In this document: piece after piece, positions 41,231 through 52,318 of the stretch
How the letters are laid out: each line of letters begins with the position of its first letter
Position numbering within the stretch: position 1 is the stretch's first letter
From: Castellaniella sp036379515
GTDB taxonomy: Bacteria; Pseudomonadota; Gammaproteobacteria; Burkholderiales; Burkholderiaceae_B
Direction of reading: 5' to 3'
Length of the DNA: 64,000 nucleotides
NCBI RefSeq assembly: GCF_036379515.1
Contig: NZ_DASVGN010000015.1
Coordinates: 40,725 to 104,724, forward strand
Notes under the pieces: generated by a model
Databases searched by the model: none
What the model was told of the DNA's origin: nothing
What the model saw: only the letters and a program-made list of their open reading frames with translations
Program-made: the position numbers and the translations under genes

Positions 41231-41340
41231 GGAAGATCTCCTGATTTAGGATCTGTGAGACAGCCTTCATCATAAGTCTCCCGGCGATACCAGACGTGCG
41301 GGCCGCGCAGGCACTAGTGGCTTGGTGCGCCCGACGCCGC

Positions 41341-41889
41341 CTAGCCGGCGAACCCGCCGCTGTCGAGAAATGCCTGTTCTTCGGCGGTTGTGGTGCGGCC
41401 CAGCAGTGCGTTCCGGTGCGGAAAGCGCCCGAATTGAGCAATGATGTCGCGGTGCACGACGGCCCAGTGCAATGAATCGGGCACGTGCTCGCGGTAAAGT
41501 GCCACGGCCTCGTTCTGAACCTTGAGCGATTCGGCGTGCATGTAGGGCAGGCAGACGAAGCTGTGTAGCGCCGGCTCGATGTGTTCCAGCTTTGGCAAGG
41601 TCAGGCGCGCGTAGTGCAGGGCGAGGCCATCGGTGGCAAACATGTGGCCCGTGCCGCGAAAGGCGTTCCTGGGGTATTGATCCAGTAGCAGAATCAGCGC
41701 CAGGGCGGACTCGGGCATCTTCAACCATGCCTCCAGCTCCTGGCGCGCCGCTGCGAAGTGGGCATCGTGGAAGCGCTCCCTGAATTCGGTGTCGAATTCA
41801 GGGTCTTTGGTGAACCAGCGTTGCGGACCGGCTGCTCGCCAGAATTCAAGAACCGCCGACGCGGACGCGGCGGTGGGCTCGTGTGTCAT
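41341..41889 (-). CDS. DUF924 family protein
   Basis: 182-residue helical protein of the DUF924 family: SAVLEFWRAAGPQRWFTKDPEFD at the N-terminus, ALILLLDQYPRNAFRGT in the middle and a C-terminal HRDIIAQFGRFPHRNALLGR. This is a TPR-like fold of unknown function. Its ATG (41889) overlaps the stop codon of meso-diaminopimelate dehydrogenase (TGATG), so it is translated with that gene. Confidence 0.9.
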   Translation of the reverse strand: MTHEPTAASASAVLEFWRAAGPQRWFTKDPEFDTEFRERFHDAHFAAARQELEAWLKMPESALALILLLDQYPRNAFRGTGHMFATDGLALHYARLTLPKLEHIEPALHSFVCLPYMHAESLKVQNEAVALYREHVPDSLHWAVVHRDIIAQFGRFPHRNALLGRTTTAEEQAFLDSGGFAG

Positions 41890-42878
41890 CAGAGCAGCTC
41901 CTTGCGGAGTAGCTCGGCGGACTTGGGTGAGAGCCAGCCTGGTGCTACGTCGAGCGCGGTGCGGGCGCCCGTTTGGCCGGTTGCCTTCATGCGCCAGGCC
42001 GCGCGCGCATAGGCGACCAGCACGCTGGCCGTGAAGCCCGGGTTGCTGGCCAGCTTGAGCGAGAACTCGATGACTTGGGAGTCCCCGTGCCCGGATTGGC
42101 CGCTGCGCAGCACGAATCCCCCGTGCGGCATGCCCGAATGGTCGCGCTTGAGCGCTTCTTCCGAGATGAAGTGCACCGTGGTGTCGTAGTCGGCGAAGTA
42201 GTCCGGCATGGTGGCGATGTCGTGCTCCACCCGCTTGGCGTCTGCGCCGGGCTGCAGCACTACATAGCATTCACGCGTGTGCTTTTGCCGCGTGGAGAGC
42301 GTGGGGTTGCGGCCTGCTCGTACTTGCTCCAGGGCGGCCTGGACGGGCACCGTGTACTGCACGCCGCCTTTGACCCCGGCCACGTGCCGGATGGCGTCCG
42401 AGTGCCCCTGGCTCACGCCTTTGCCCCAGAACGTGTAGTTCGTCCCCGAAGGCAGGATGGATTCGCCCATGACCCGGTTGACTGAAAACAAACCCGGGTC
42501 CCAGCCAATGGAGATCAGGCTCAGGTGTTTGTGTGTCCGCGCGACCTCGTCGACCGCCTCGAAGTACTGCGGGATCTTGGGGTGCGTGTCAAAACTGTCC
42601 ACCGTGTTGAACCATTGTGCGAGTTGGGGGCCTTGCACAGGCAAGTCGTCCTTCGAGCCGCCGCAGAGGATCATGACGTCGATGTCGTGCTGGTGTGAGG
42701 ATGCGTCCTGCAGGCGATGCACGGGGATGGATGAATCCGGCAATTGAAGCGAGCTCGGGTCCCGCCGCGTGAAAACGCCGACCAGCTGCATGTCGGATTG
42801 TTGAGCGATGGCAGCAAGGACGCCACGCCCCAGGTTGCCGTAGCCGGCGATGCCAATGCGAAGGGTGGATGAGGCCAT
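41889..42878 (-). CDS. ddh: meso-Diaminopimelate dehydrogenase
   Basis: 329-residue NADPH-dependent enzyme making meso-diaminopimelate directly from tetrahydrodipicolinate and ammonia, a one-step bypass in the lysine and peptidoglycan pathway. Rossmann motif IGIAGYGNLGRGVLAAI (residues 8-24), FTRRDPSSL for the NADP phosphate, LCGGSKDDLPVQGPQLAQWF and SIGWDPGLFSVNRV as in known Ddh, and WGKGVSQGHSDAIR for the substrate. ATG 42878 follows AAGGAAACCC; the frame extends upstream to 43049 but family length supports this start. Confidence 0.95.
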   Translation of the reverse strand: MASSTLRIGIAGYGNLGRGVLAAIAQQSDMQLVGVFTRRDPSSLQLPDSSIPVHRLQDASSHQHDIDVMILCGGSKDDLPVQGPQLAQWFNTVDSFDTHPKIPQYFEAVDEVARTHKHLSLISIGWDPGLFSVNRVMGESILPSGTNYTFWGKGVSQGHSDAIRHVAGVKGGVQYTVPVQAALEQVRAGRNPTLSTRQKHTRECYVVLQPGADAKRVEHDIATMPDYFADYDTTVHFISEEALKRDHSGMPHGGFVLRSGQSGHGDSQVIEFSLKLASNPGFTASVLVAYARAAWRMKATGQTGARTALDVAPGWLSPKSAELLRKELL

Positions 42879-42940
42879 GGGTTTCCTTTGAATGGTAGGT
42901 GATGGGGGCTCGGCTGATGGATTCAGGGTGTCGGAACTGA

Positions 42941-43615
42941 TCAGGGTGGTGTGAGCGCTTTGGCCCACGTTGAAATAAGGGGCCAGAGTTCGGTCGGTGA
43001 TTGCGCGATTGCGTCGGCTCCCCAGGTATGCGGGTCGTCGAGAGAACAATAACCATAGCCGGCAGCGACGGTCGCCATCCCTGCCGCCTTGCCGGCCTGA
43101 ATGTCACGCTGGTCGTCGCCGACATACAGGCTGCGCGCCGGCAATTGCCCCAGCTGGTGGGCGGCGTGCAGCAGGGGGTCTGGATGCGGTTTGGGATTAG
43201 GGGTGGTGTCGCCGCAGACGACCACGCGGCATCGGCCCTGGAGATTCAGATGCCGCACCATGGGCCAGGCCAGCAACTCTGATTTGTTGGTGACGATGCC
43301 CCAGGGGTACTCTTGGTTATCGAGCTGTGCCAGCAGTTCTGGAATGCCTGGAAAGAGCTGGGTATGGTCGTTCATGATTTCGGCGTAGTCGCGCAGGAAC
43401 TGCTGACGAACGAGCTCATAGCGTTCGTCGGTCTTGTCCAGGTCCAGCGCGGCCTTCAGCAGGCCGCGGGCGCCGTGTGAAGCGTACGGGCGTAGGGCTT
43501 CATAGGGGAGTGGCGGTAGCCCCTCACGGGTACGCTGGCGGTTGGCGGCTTCTGCCAGATCGAAGGCCGTGTCGGCCAAAGTACCATCGAAGTCAAAGAG
43601 AACGAGTGCGTGCAT
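42941..43615 (-). CDS. gph: Phosphoglycolate phosphatase (HAD family)
   Basis: 224-residue HAD-IA hydrolase: motif I DFDGTLAD (residues 8-15, nucleophile Asp), motif II IVTNKSELLA, and motifs III/IV VYVGDDQRDIQAGKAAG in the form LYVGDDQRDIQ. It removes 2-phosphoglycolate formed by DNA repair. Lies 10 bp after ubiG on the same strand, an arrangement common in this lineage (ompA-ubiG-gph beside gyrA). Confidence 0.95.
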   Translation of the reverse strand: MHALVLFDFDGTLADTAFDLAEAANRQRTREGLPPLPYEALRPYASHGARGLLKAALDLDKTDERYELVRQQFLRDYAEIMNDHTQLFPGIPELLAQLDNQEYPWGIVTNKSELLAWPMVRHLNLQGRCRVVVCGDTTPNPKPHPDPLLHAAHQLGQLPARSLYVGDDQRDIQAGKAAGMATVAAGYGYCSLDDPHTWGADAIAQSPTELWPLISTWAKALTPP

Positions 43616-43625
43616 GGGGGCCGGA

Positions 43626-44330
43626 TCAAAGGGGGCGTCGTGTTGCCATGAGGTAGTTCACGCTGGCGTCGGTCGTCAGTTGGTAGTGCCGGGTAAGCGG
43701 CTGGTAACCCAGACCCGACAGCGTGGAGACTTCCAGACCGGCCAGGCGGGCAGCCGAGGCCAGCTCACTGGGTGTGATGAAGCGTTCGTATTGGTGCGTG
43801 CCACGAGGCAACATGCGCAGCAGGTATTCTGCCCCTACGATCGCAAACAGGAAAGACTTCGGGTTACGGTTCAGTGTCGAGAAGCACACGGTACCACCCG
43901 GTTTGACCAGTTGCCCGCAAGCCCGGACCACCGATGCCGGATCGGGGACGTGTTCGAGCAGTTCCATGCAGGTGACGAGATCGAATTGGCCGGCGTGCTG
44001 TGTGGCAAAGTCTTCCGCGCTGATGCATTCGTACTGCACCTGGACCCCGGATTCATGCCCGTGCAAGCGCGCAATTTGCAGCGATTCAGCCGCCAGGTCG
44101 ATGCCTGTGACCTGCGCGCCTTCGCTAGCCATGGCCTCGGACAGCAGGCCGCCCCCGCAGCCGATGTCGACGATGGCCTGCCCGTCCAGGGGCCCCGCCT
44201 GTGTCCGAATCCAGTCCAGGCGCAGGGGGTTGATGTCGTGCAGGGTTTTCAGTTCTCCCTGTGGATCCCACCAGCCTGAGGCAAGGGCGCTGAATTTGTC
44301 GAGTTCGGCAGGGTGGACATTACTGGGCAT
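43626..44330 (-). CDS. ubiG: Ubiquinone biosynthesis O-methyltransferase UbiG
   Basis: 234-residue SAM methyltransferase for both O-methylations of ubiquinone synthesis. Signatures: ELDKFSALASGWWDPQGELKTLHDINPLRLDW split across the N-terminus, SAM motif VDIGCGGGLLSEAMA (about residues 53-67), TCMELLEHVPDP and FSTLNRNPKSFLFAIVGAEY. ATG 44330 gives the canonical start; an upstream ATG at 44399 would run into the ompA terminator. Followed by gph. Confidence 0.97.
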   Translation of the reverse strand: MPSNVHPAELDKFSALASGWWDPQGELKTLHDINPLRLDWIRTQAGPLDGQAIVDIGCGGGLLSEAMASEGAQVTGIDLAAESLQIARLHGHESGVQVQYECISAEDFATQHAGQFDLVTCMELLEHVPDPASVVRACGQLVKPGGTVCFSTLNRNPKSFLFAIVGAEYLLRMLPRGTHQYERFITPSELASAARLAGLEVSTLSGLGYQPLTRHYQLTTDASVNYLMATRRPL

Positions 44331-44344
44331 TGAAGAGAGACTCC

Positions 44345-44379
44345 AAAAAAATAGGGCTCCGCCGAAGCGGAACCCTATT
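44345..44379 (-). terminator. ompA terminator with UUCG tetraloop
   Basis: On the minus strand AATAGGG-tt-CCGC-TTCG-GCGG-ag-CCCTATT followed by a run of T. It lies between ompA and ubiG. The UUCG loop with C-G closure is exceptionally stable. Confidence 0.93.
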
Positions 44380-44422
44380 GTATCCGCCCCACTTGTCATG
44401 GGACGGAGCGGTCACCCAGGAA

Positions 44423-44992
44423 TTACTTGCGGGTACCGACGATTTCGATTTCCACGCGACGGTTCTTCGCACGGCCTTCGCGCGTTTTGTTGGTCGCGAC
44501 GAAGTTGGTCTTGCCCTTGCCTTCAGCGTAGATGTGGTCAGCCGGGACACCCTTGCTGATCAGGTAATTCTTGACCGAATCAGCACGGCGTTGCGACAGC
44601 TTCAGGTTGTAGGCGGCGCTACCGATGGAGTCGGTGTAGCCGGTAGCGATGACCGTTTCCAGGTTGATGGAGGTGGCTTGTTGCGCCACTTGATCCAGAA
44701 CCTGCTTGCCTTCGGGTTTGAGGTTGGACTTGTCGAAGTCGAAGAAGGTGTCTGCGTTCAGGACGACCTTGCTGGCCGTCGGGGCGACGACAGGCGTCTG
44801 AGCTGCAACAGGCTTGCCGCATTCGGTAGCAGCAGTGGCCGGCGTCCAGTAAGCATCGCGCCAGCAGTCACCGTAGCTGTCTTTCCAGACGTGACCGTCA
44901 ACGTTGGTCCAGTTGTCAGCAGCAGAAGCGGTGCCAGCGGCTGCCATGGCAGCGAAGGCGAGTCCAATGGCGATTTTGGAGGGTTTGTTCAT
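44423..44992 (-). CDS. ompA: OmpA family outer membrane protein
   Basis: 189-residue protein: signal peptide MNKPSKIAIGLAFAAMAAAG (cleaved after ASA), a short linker region (DNWTNVDGHVWKDSYGDCWR with Cys for a likely disulfide with the second Cys in TECGKP), and the C-terminal OmpA peptidoglycan-binding domain with FFDFDKSNLKPEGKQVLD and TGYTDSIGSAAYNLKLSQRR. There is no eight-strand barrel, as in the RmpM/OmpA-like proteins of beta-proteobacteria, so it tethers the outer membrane to peptidoglycan. ATG 44992 follows GAGGAGAAAC. Confidence 0.93.
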   Translation of the reverse strand: MNKPSKIAIGLAFAAMAAAGTASAADNWTNVDGHVWKDSYGDCWRDAYWTPATAATECGKPVAAQTPVVAPTASKVVLNADTFFDFDKSNLKPEGKQVLDQVAQQATSINLETVIATGYTDSIGSAAYNLKLSQRRADSVKNYLISKGVPADHIYAEGKGKTNFVATNKTREGRAKNRRVEIEIVGTRK

Positions 44993-45066
44993 GTTTCTCC
45001 TCGTTTGAGCGTGATGCTTGAAAGTGACCGCAGCGAACCCCCGCCGCATTTCGATAGAACAATTCC

Positions 45067-45075
45067 AGTATAGCA
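45067..45075 (-). promoter_or_regulatory. Extended -10 promoter element of ompA
   Basis: TGCTATACT on the minus strand (extended TG plus TATACT), giving a 5' leader of about 68 nt before the ompA ATG. The -35 is weak, as is common for extended -10 promoters. Confidence 0.5.
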
Positions 45076-45380
45076 ATGTCCGGATCGAAAACTCAGAGTT
45101 GCGCTGGGTTTCATGCGTGTTAGGCGAAATCTTAAGACATTTTTCTACGGGCGGTTAAGCATAAATCCATTGGTGCGTGCACTTGGTACGATTTCCGGCG
45201 GATCATGGGACAGGCTGTGGGATTTTTGCAACGCCAGGCCCTCGCGACCGATTTGACCCTCCGTGGCGCGCGTGCCACTGGCACTTGCACCGCAATGATA
45301 GAATCATTGGCTGGTCGTCGTCTCTGCTTATCGGGAGGGCGGCTGTCTGAATTGATGCCTTAAGGTTGCGAATACGCCAT
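45076..45380. other. ompA-gyrA divergent region
   Basis: No gene seen. Contains the perfect odd palindrome CAATGAT-AGA-ATCATTG at 45293-45309, which overlaps a TAGAAT hexamer (45299-45304) that could be a gyrA -10 box. The palindrome could be a regulatory site for gyrA; the regulator is unknown. Confidence 0.4.
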
Positions 45381-48076
<2,696 letters not shown>

Positions 48077-48080
<4 letters not shown>

Positions 48081-49207
48081 ATCGCCCCTGGAATTTCGCG
48101 GCTGGCCCGTCGACCTTGCCGCTCGAAGTCCTGCAGCAAGCTGCGGCCGAGATGTGTGACTGGCATGGCAGCGGTACCTCAGTCATGGAAATGAGCCACC
48201 GCAGCAAGCAATACGGCTCCATCCGCGATGCGGCCGAAGCCGACCTTCGCGAGTTGCTGGCGGTGCCTGATACGTTCGAAGTCTTGTTCATGCAGGGCGG
48301 TGCCACGGCGCAGAACGCCATCGTGCCCATGAATCTCATAGGTCGGGGCGGCCTGGGGCGGGCAGATTACGTGCTCAGCGGGCATTGGGCCAAGAAGTCA
48401 TACGCCGAGGCCCAGCGGTATGGCGATGTGGCCGTGGCTGCGACGGCCGAAGGGTCGGCCGAGATCGACGGGCATACTTATGGCCCCTGGTGCTGGCTGC
48501 CCGACGTGTCCCAGTGGCACGTGCGGCCTGACGCGGCCTATCTCCACCTGTGTGCCAACGAGACCATTGGCGGAGTCGAGCAACCTGTGATGCCGGACAT
48601 GGCCGCTTTGGGGGCACCGGATGTTCCGCTGGTGGCCGACATGTCCTCCAACATTCTGTCTCGTCCCATCGATTTTTCACGCCTTGGCCTGGTGTATGGC
48701 GGGGCCCAGAAGAACGCGGGGCCGGCCGGTGTCACACTGGCTTTCGTGCGCAAGGATATGCTCGGGCATGCCTTGCCTGGCTGCCCGTCGGTGTTCGACT
48801 ACGGCAACGTGGCCAAGGCTCAGTCCATGTTCAACACACCGCCCACCTACGCCATTTATATGGCGGGCCTGGTGTTCAAGTGGCTGTTGCGCCAAGGCGG
48901 CGTGGCAGCGATGGATGCCGCCAGTGCCCGCAAATCGCAGGCGCTCTATGGTTACATCGACAGCTCCGATCTGTACCAGAATCGCATTCATCCGGCTCGC
49001 CGTTCGCGCATGAACGTACCCTTCCAGCTCCGCGAAGACGCCTTGAATGCAATCTTCTTGGCCGAGACCGAAGCGGCAGGGCTCCTGGCCCTGAAAGGGC
49101 ATAAGTCCGTCGGCGGCATGCGTGCCTCGATCTACAACGCGATGCCCTACGAAGGTGTAGCCGCACTCATCGACTTCATGCGCGATTTCGAGGCTCGCCA
49201 TGGCTGA
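48077..49207 (+). CDS. serC: Phosphoserine aminotransferase SerC
   Basis: 376-residue PLP enzyme converting 3-phosphohydroxypyruvate to phosphoserine (serine pathway) and also used in pyridoxine synthesis. N-terminal NFAAGPSTLPLEVLQ, VMEMSHRSKQY, the PLP lysine in YGGAQKNAGPAGVTL (about residue 215) and PPTYAIYMAGLVFKW are diagnostic. Overlaps gyrA by 4 bp and pheA by 8 bp. Confidence 0.98.
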
Positions 49208-50288
49208 GGACACGCTGCAGGCTCAGTTGGCGCCGCTGCGTGAACGCATTGACGCGCTCGATGAACAGATCCTGACGCTGCTCAACCAGCGGGCTCAGGC
49301 GGCGCTGCAGGTGGGCGACATCAAAAAGCGCCTGGATACCGAAGGTCCGGTGCTGAAGCCCGAACGCGAGGCGGCCATCATTCGCCGCCTGCAGCAGGCC
49401 AATTACGGGCCGATCCCGGAGGCTGCGATTGCCGCCATCTGGACCCAGATCATTTCCACCTGTCGGGGGCTCGAAAGCGTCCTGACGGTGGCTTTTCTGG
49501 GGCCGCGAGGGTCGTTTTCCGAGCAAGCGGCGTTCGACCATTTTGGCCATGCCATCAATGGATTGCGCTGCGAGTCTTTCGATGAAGTCTTCCGCGCCGT
49601 CGAAGCAGGGCAAGCAGACGTGGGTATGGTGCCCGTCGAAAATTCCACTGAAGGCGCAGTCAACCGCAGCCTCGATCTGCTGCTCAATTCGTCGCTCAAG
49701 GTGCTGGGCGAACGCACGATCCGTATCCACCATAATCTGCTTACGCGCACGGGTGGGCTCGAGAACGTCTCCAAGGTCTTGGGGCATCCGCAAGCGCTGG
49801 CTCAGTGCCAGGCTTGGCTGAGCCGCCATCATCCGCGTCTGGAGCGGATTCCGGTCGCCAGCAACGCGGAAGCTGCCCGGGTTGCGTCCGAGGACCCCAG
49901 CTGTGCCGCGATCGCCGGAGACGCAGCGGCCTCGGCCTGGGGGCTGAGCGCAGTGGCCAGTGGCATCCAGGATGACCCGCAGAATCAGACGCGTTTCCTG
50001 GCCGTCGGCGCGCAGGATACGGGCCCTACCGGCTATGACAAGACCAGCCTGATCCTGGCGGTGCCCAATCGAGCCGGAGCGGTCTACGAGATGTTGGCTC
50101 CGCTGTCTGCCCACGGGGTGTCGATGACGCGATTCGAGTCGCGTCCGGCCCGGACGGGTCAGTGGGAATACTATTTTTATGTCGATCTGCTGGGGCACCG
50201 CGAAGATGCGGCTGTCGGCGAAGCGCTCAGCGAGCTGCGCCAGCAGGTTGCGTTCTTCAAGGTGCTTGGTTCCTATCCCCGGCAATAA
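49200..50288 (+). CDS. pheA: Chorismate mutase/prephenate dehydratase
   Basis: 362-residue bifunctional P-protein making phenylpyruvate. AroQ chorismate mutase at residues 1-95 (LRERIDALDEQILTLLNQRA), prephenate dehydratase about 98-280 (VAFLGPRGSFSEQAAFDHF, VPVENSTEGAVNRSLDLL, QNQTRFLAVG with the catalytic TRF), and C-terminal ACT domain (LAVPNRAGAVYEMLAPLSAH) for feedback inhibition by phenylalanine. Its stop is followed by three tandem GGCAATAA units before hisC. Confidence 0.97.
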   Translation: MAEDTLQAQLAPLRERIDALDEQILTLLNQRAQAALQVGDIKKRLDTEGPVLKPEREAAIIRRLQQANYGPIPEAAIAAIWTQIISTCRGLESVLTVAFLGPRGSFSEQAAFDHFGHAINGLRCESFDEVFRAVEAGQADVGMVPVENSTEGAVNRSLDLLLNSSLKVLGERTIRIHHNLLTRTGGLENVSKVLGHPQALAQCQAWLSRHHPRLERIPVASNAEAARVASEDPSCAAIAGDAAASAWGLSAVASGIQDDPQNQTRFLAVGAQDTGPTGYDKTSLILAVPNRAGAVYEMLAPLSAHGVSMTRFESRPARTGQWEYYFYVDLLGHREDAAVGEALSELRQQVAFFKVLGSYPRQ

Positions 50289-50304
50289 GGCAATAAGGCA
50301 ATAA
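50281..50304 (+). repeat. Three tandem GGCAATAA units at the pheA stop
   Basis: Perfect 8-bp unit repeated three times. The first unit contains the pheA TAA stop. Because the unit length is not a multiple of three, the three TAA triplets (50286, 50294, 50302) fall in all three reading frames. Confidence 0.95.
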
Positions 50305-50315
50305 GAGATCCATTC

Positions 50316-51428
50316 ATGCGACAGACTTTCGCTCCGGCACATATCCAGGCGATTGCCCCTTATCAGGCAGGCAAGCCTATCGAAGAGCTTGCACGTGAAT
50401 TCGGGCTCGACCCCGCACACATCATCAAGCTGGCATCCAACGAAAACCCCTTGGGGTGCTCGGCACGCGTGCGCGATGCTCTGGTCCAGGCGGCCGCTTC
50501 ACTGCAAGGACGTTACCCCGATGCCAATGGCTTTGATCTGAAGTCCGACCTTTCGGCAGCGCACGGGGTGCCTGTCAGTTGGGTCACGCTGGGCAACGGC
50601 TCGAATGATCTGCTGGAGCTCGCCTCCCTGGCATTACTGGACGAGGGCACGTCAGCGGTGTATTCCGATCACGCCTTCATGGTGTACAGGCTCAGCACGC
50701 AGGCGCGCGGCGCACGCCACATCAAGGTTCCCACAAAAAATTACGGCCATGATCTGCCGGCCATGCTGGACGCCATTGCCGAGGACACCCGGCTGGTATT
50801 TCTCGCCAATCCCAACAATCCCACAGGGACGCATGTTCAGGCTTCCGAGGTAAAAAACTTCCTCGCTCAGGTCGGTGCGCGGCATGGTACCCGGGTGACG
50901 GTGCTGCTGGACGTGGCTTACGACGAATACCTGCACCCGTCCGAGCGCGCCGACTATGCGCAGTGGGTGCGTGAATTCCCGCACCTCATCGTCACGCGGA
51001 CCTTTTCCAAAGCGTATGGCTTGGCGGGCCTGAGGGTGGGCTACGCCTTGGCGCAGCCGGCCGTCACAGATCTGCTCAACCGGGTGCGCCAACCCTTCAA
51101 CGTCAGTGTCCTGGCACAGTTGTCGGCGCGGGAGGCCCTGAAAGACACGGATTTTCTTGCGCAGACTTATGCGCTCAACCTCGAGGGGCGTTCGCAGCTC
51201 GAAGAAGGCTTTGCCAGGCTTGGCCTCGAGTACGTGCCCAGCCACACCAACTTTGTGCTGGTGCGTGTGGGCGACGCAGCCAAGGTGAACACGGCGCTGC
51301 TGCACCGCGGCATCATCGTGCGGCCCGTAGTGGGCGATGGCTTGCCCGAGCATCTGCGGGTCACGATCGGTTTGCCTGCCGAAAACGCACAGCTGTTGCA
51401 GGCTCTTTCAGAAATTCTGGCTGCATGA
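50316..51428 (+). CDS. hisC: Histidinol-phosphate/aromatic aminotransferase HisC
   Basis: 370-residue class I PLP aminotransferase. IIKLASNENPLGCS, LFLANPNNPTGTH in the form VFLANPNNPTGT, LLDVAYDEY, the PLP lysine in RTFSKAYGLAGLRVGYA (about residue 231). In this position between pheA and tyrA it probably also serves aromatic amino acid synthesis. Starts 28 bp after pheA, overlaps tyrA by 4 bp. Confidence 0.96.
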   Translation: MRQTFAPAHIQAIAPYQAGKPIEELAREFGLDPAHIIKLASNENPLGCSARVRDALVQAAASLQGRYPDANGFDLKSDLSAAHGVPVSWVTLGNGSNDLLELASLALLDEGTSAVYSDHAFMVYRLSTQARGARHIKVPTKNYGHDLPAMLDAIAEDTRLVFLANPNNPTGTHVQASEVKNFLAQVGARHGTRVTVLLDVAYDEYLHPSERADYAQWVREFPHLIVTRTFSKAYGLAGLRVGYALAQPAVTDLLNRVRQPFNVSVLAQLSAREALKDTDFLAQTYALNLEGRSQLEEGFARLGLEYVPSHTNFVLVRVGDAAKVNTALLHRGIIVRPVVGDGLPEHLRVTIGLPAENAQLLQALSEILAA

Positions 51429-52318
51429 CCGAGCCCCATGCCCCCCTGGTCCCCGTGCTGGCCGTGGTCGGCATAGGGCTCATTGGCGGTTCTTTCGCGG
51501 CCGGGCTGCGTCGAGTGGGGCAGGTGGGAACCGTGTTGGGGGTAGGCCGGAATCCCGCTTCGCTGCAGCGGGCGCGCGAGCTCGGCCTGATCGACGAGGT
51601 CGTGACCCATGAGCAGGCAGCAGCGCGGGCCGACGTGATCCTGCTGGCGACCCCCGTCGGAGCCATGCCGGGCGCCCTGAAGGCCTTGGCACCTGTGCTG
51701 CGACCTGGAACCTTGATTACCGACGCCGGGAGCACCAAGGTGGATGTCGCGCGCTTGGCGCAGACGCTTCTGGGCGACAAATATCTCCAGTTCATTCCGG
51801 GCCACCCCATTGCAGGGTCTGAAATGACCGGGCCGGAGGCCGCAGATCCCATGCTCTACCACGGCCGAAAGGTCGTGCTCACACCTTTCGAAGGGACACC
51901 GGGTCAAGATCTGCATCGTCTGATTCGTGTCTGGGAAGCCTGTGGCGGGCGGGTGCAACTCATGGACCCCGCCGCGCACGACCGGGCTTTGGCCTCGGTC
52001 AGCCATGTGCCGCATTTTCTGGCGGCAGCCTATATGGCGCAGGTGGCGCGGTCGTCCGATGCGGACGCGCGCCTCAACCTGGCCGGGACAGGGTTTCGTG
52101 ACTTTACCCGGATCGCAGCGGGCTCAGCTGAGGTCTGGCGCGATATTTTTCTCTCCAATCGTGAGGCAGTGTTGCACGAACTCGATGATTTCATGAGCGC
52201 GTTGCAGGGGTTGCGGGCCACGCTCGAAGGGGATACTGACCCTGCTGGCCTGGAAAGCCAGCTTGAGCAGGCGGCGTTGGCCCGTCGATTCTGGGGCGGC
52301 CGGAGCGGCCGCACATGA
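51425..52318 (+). CDS. tyrA: Prephenate dehydrogenase TyrA
   Basis: 297-residue NAD(P)-dependent enzyme giving 4-hydroxyphenylpyruvate for tyrosine. Nucleotide motif VVGIGLIGGSFAAGLRRVG, TDAGSTKVDV, PGHPIAGSEMTGPEAAD and SHVPHFLAAAYM with the catalytic His. It has no fused chorismate mutase, consistent with pheA carrying that domain. ATGA overlaps on both sides. Confidence 0.97.
   Translation: MTEPHAPLVPVLAVVGIGLIGGSFAAGLRRVGQVGTVLGVGRNPASLQRARELGLIDEVVTHEQAAARADVILLATPVGAMPGALKALAPVLRPGTLITDAGSTKVDVARLAQTLLGDKYLQFIPGHPIAGSEMTGPEAADPMLYHGRKVVLTPFEGTPGQDLHRLIRVWEACGGRVQLMDPAAHDRALASVSHVPHFLAAAYMAQVARSSDADARLNLAGTGFRDFTRIAAGSAEVWRDIFLSNREAVLHELDDFMSALQGLRATLEGDTDPAGLESQLEQAALARRFWGGRSGRT

Noticed and set aside
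49176..50420. 414-codon minus frame opposite pheA
   Set aside because: Shadow of pheA, which has all three domains intact.
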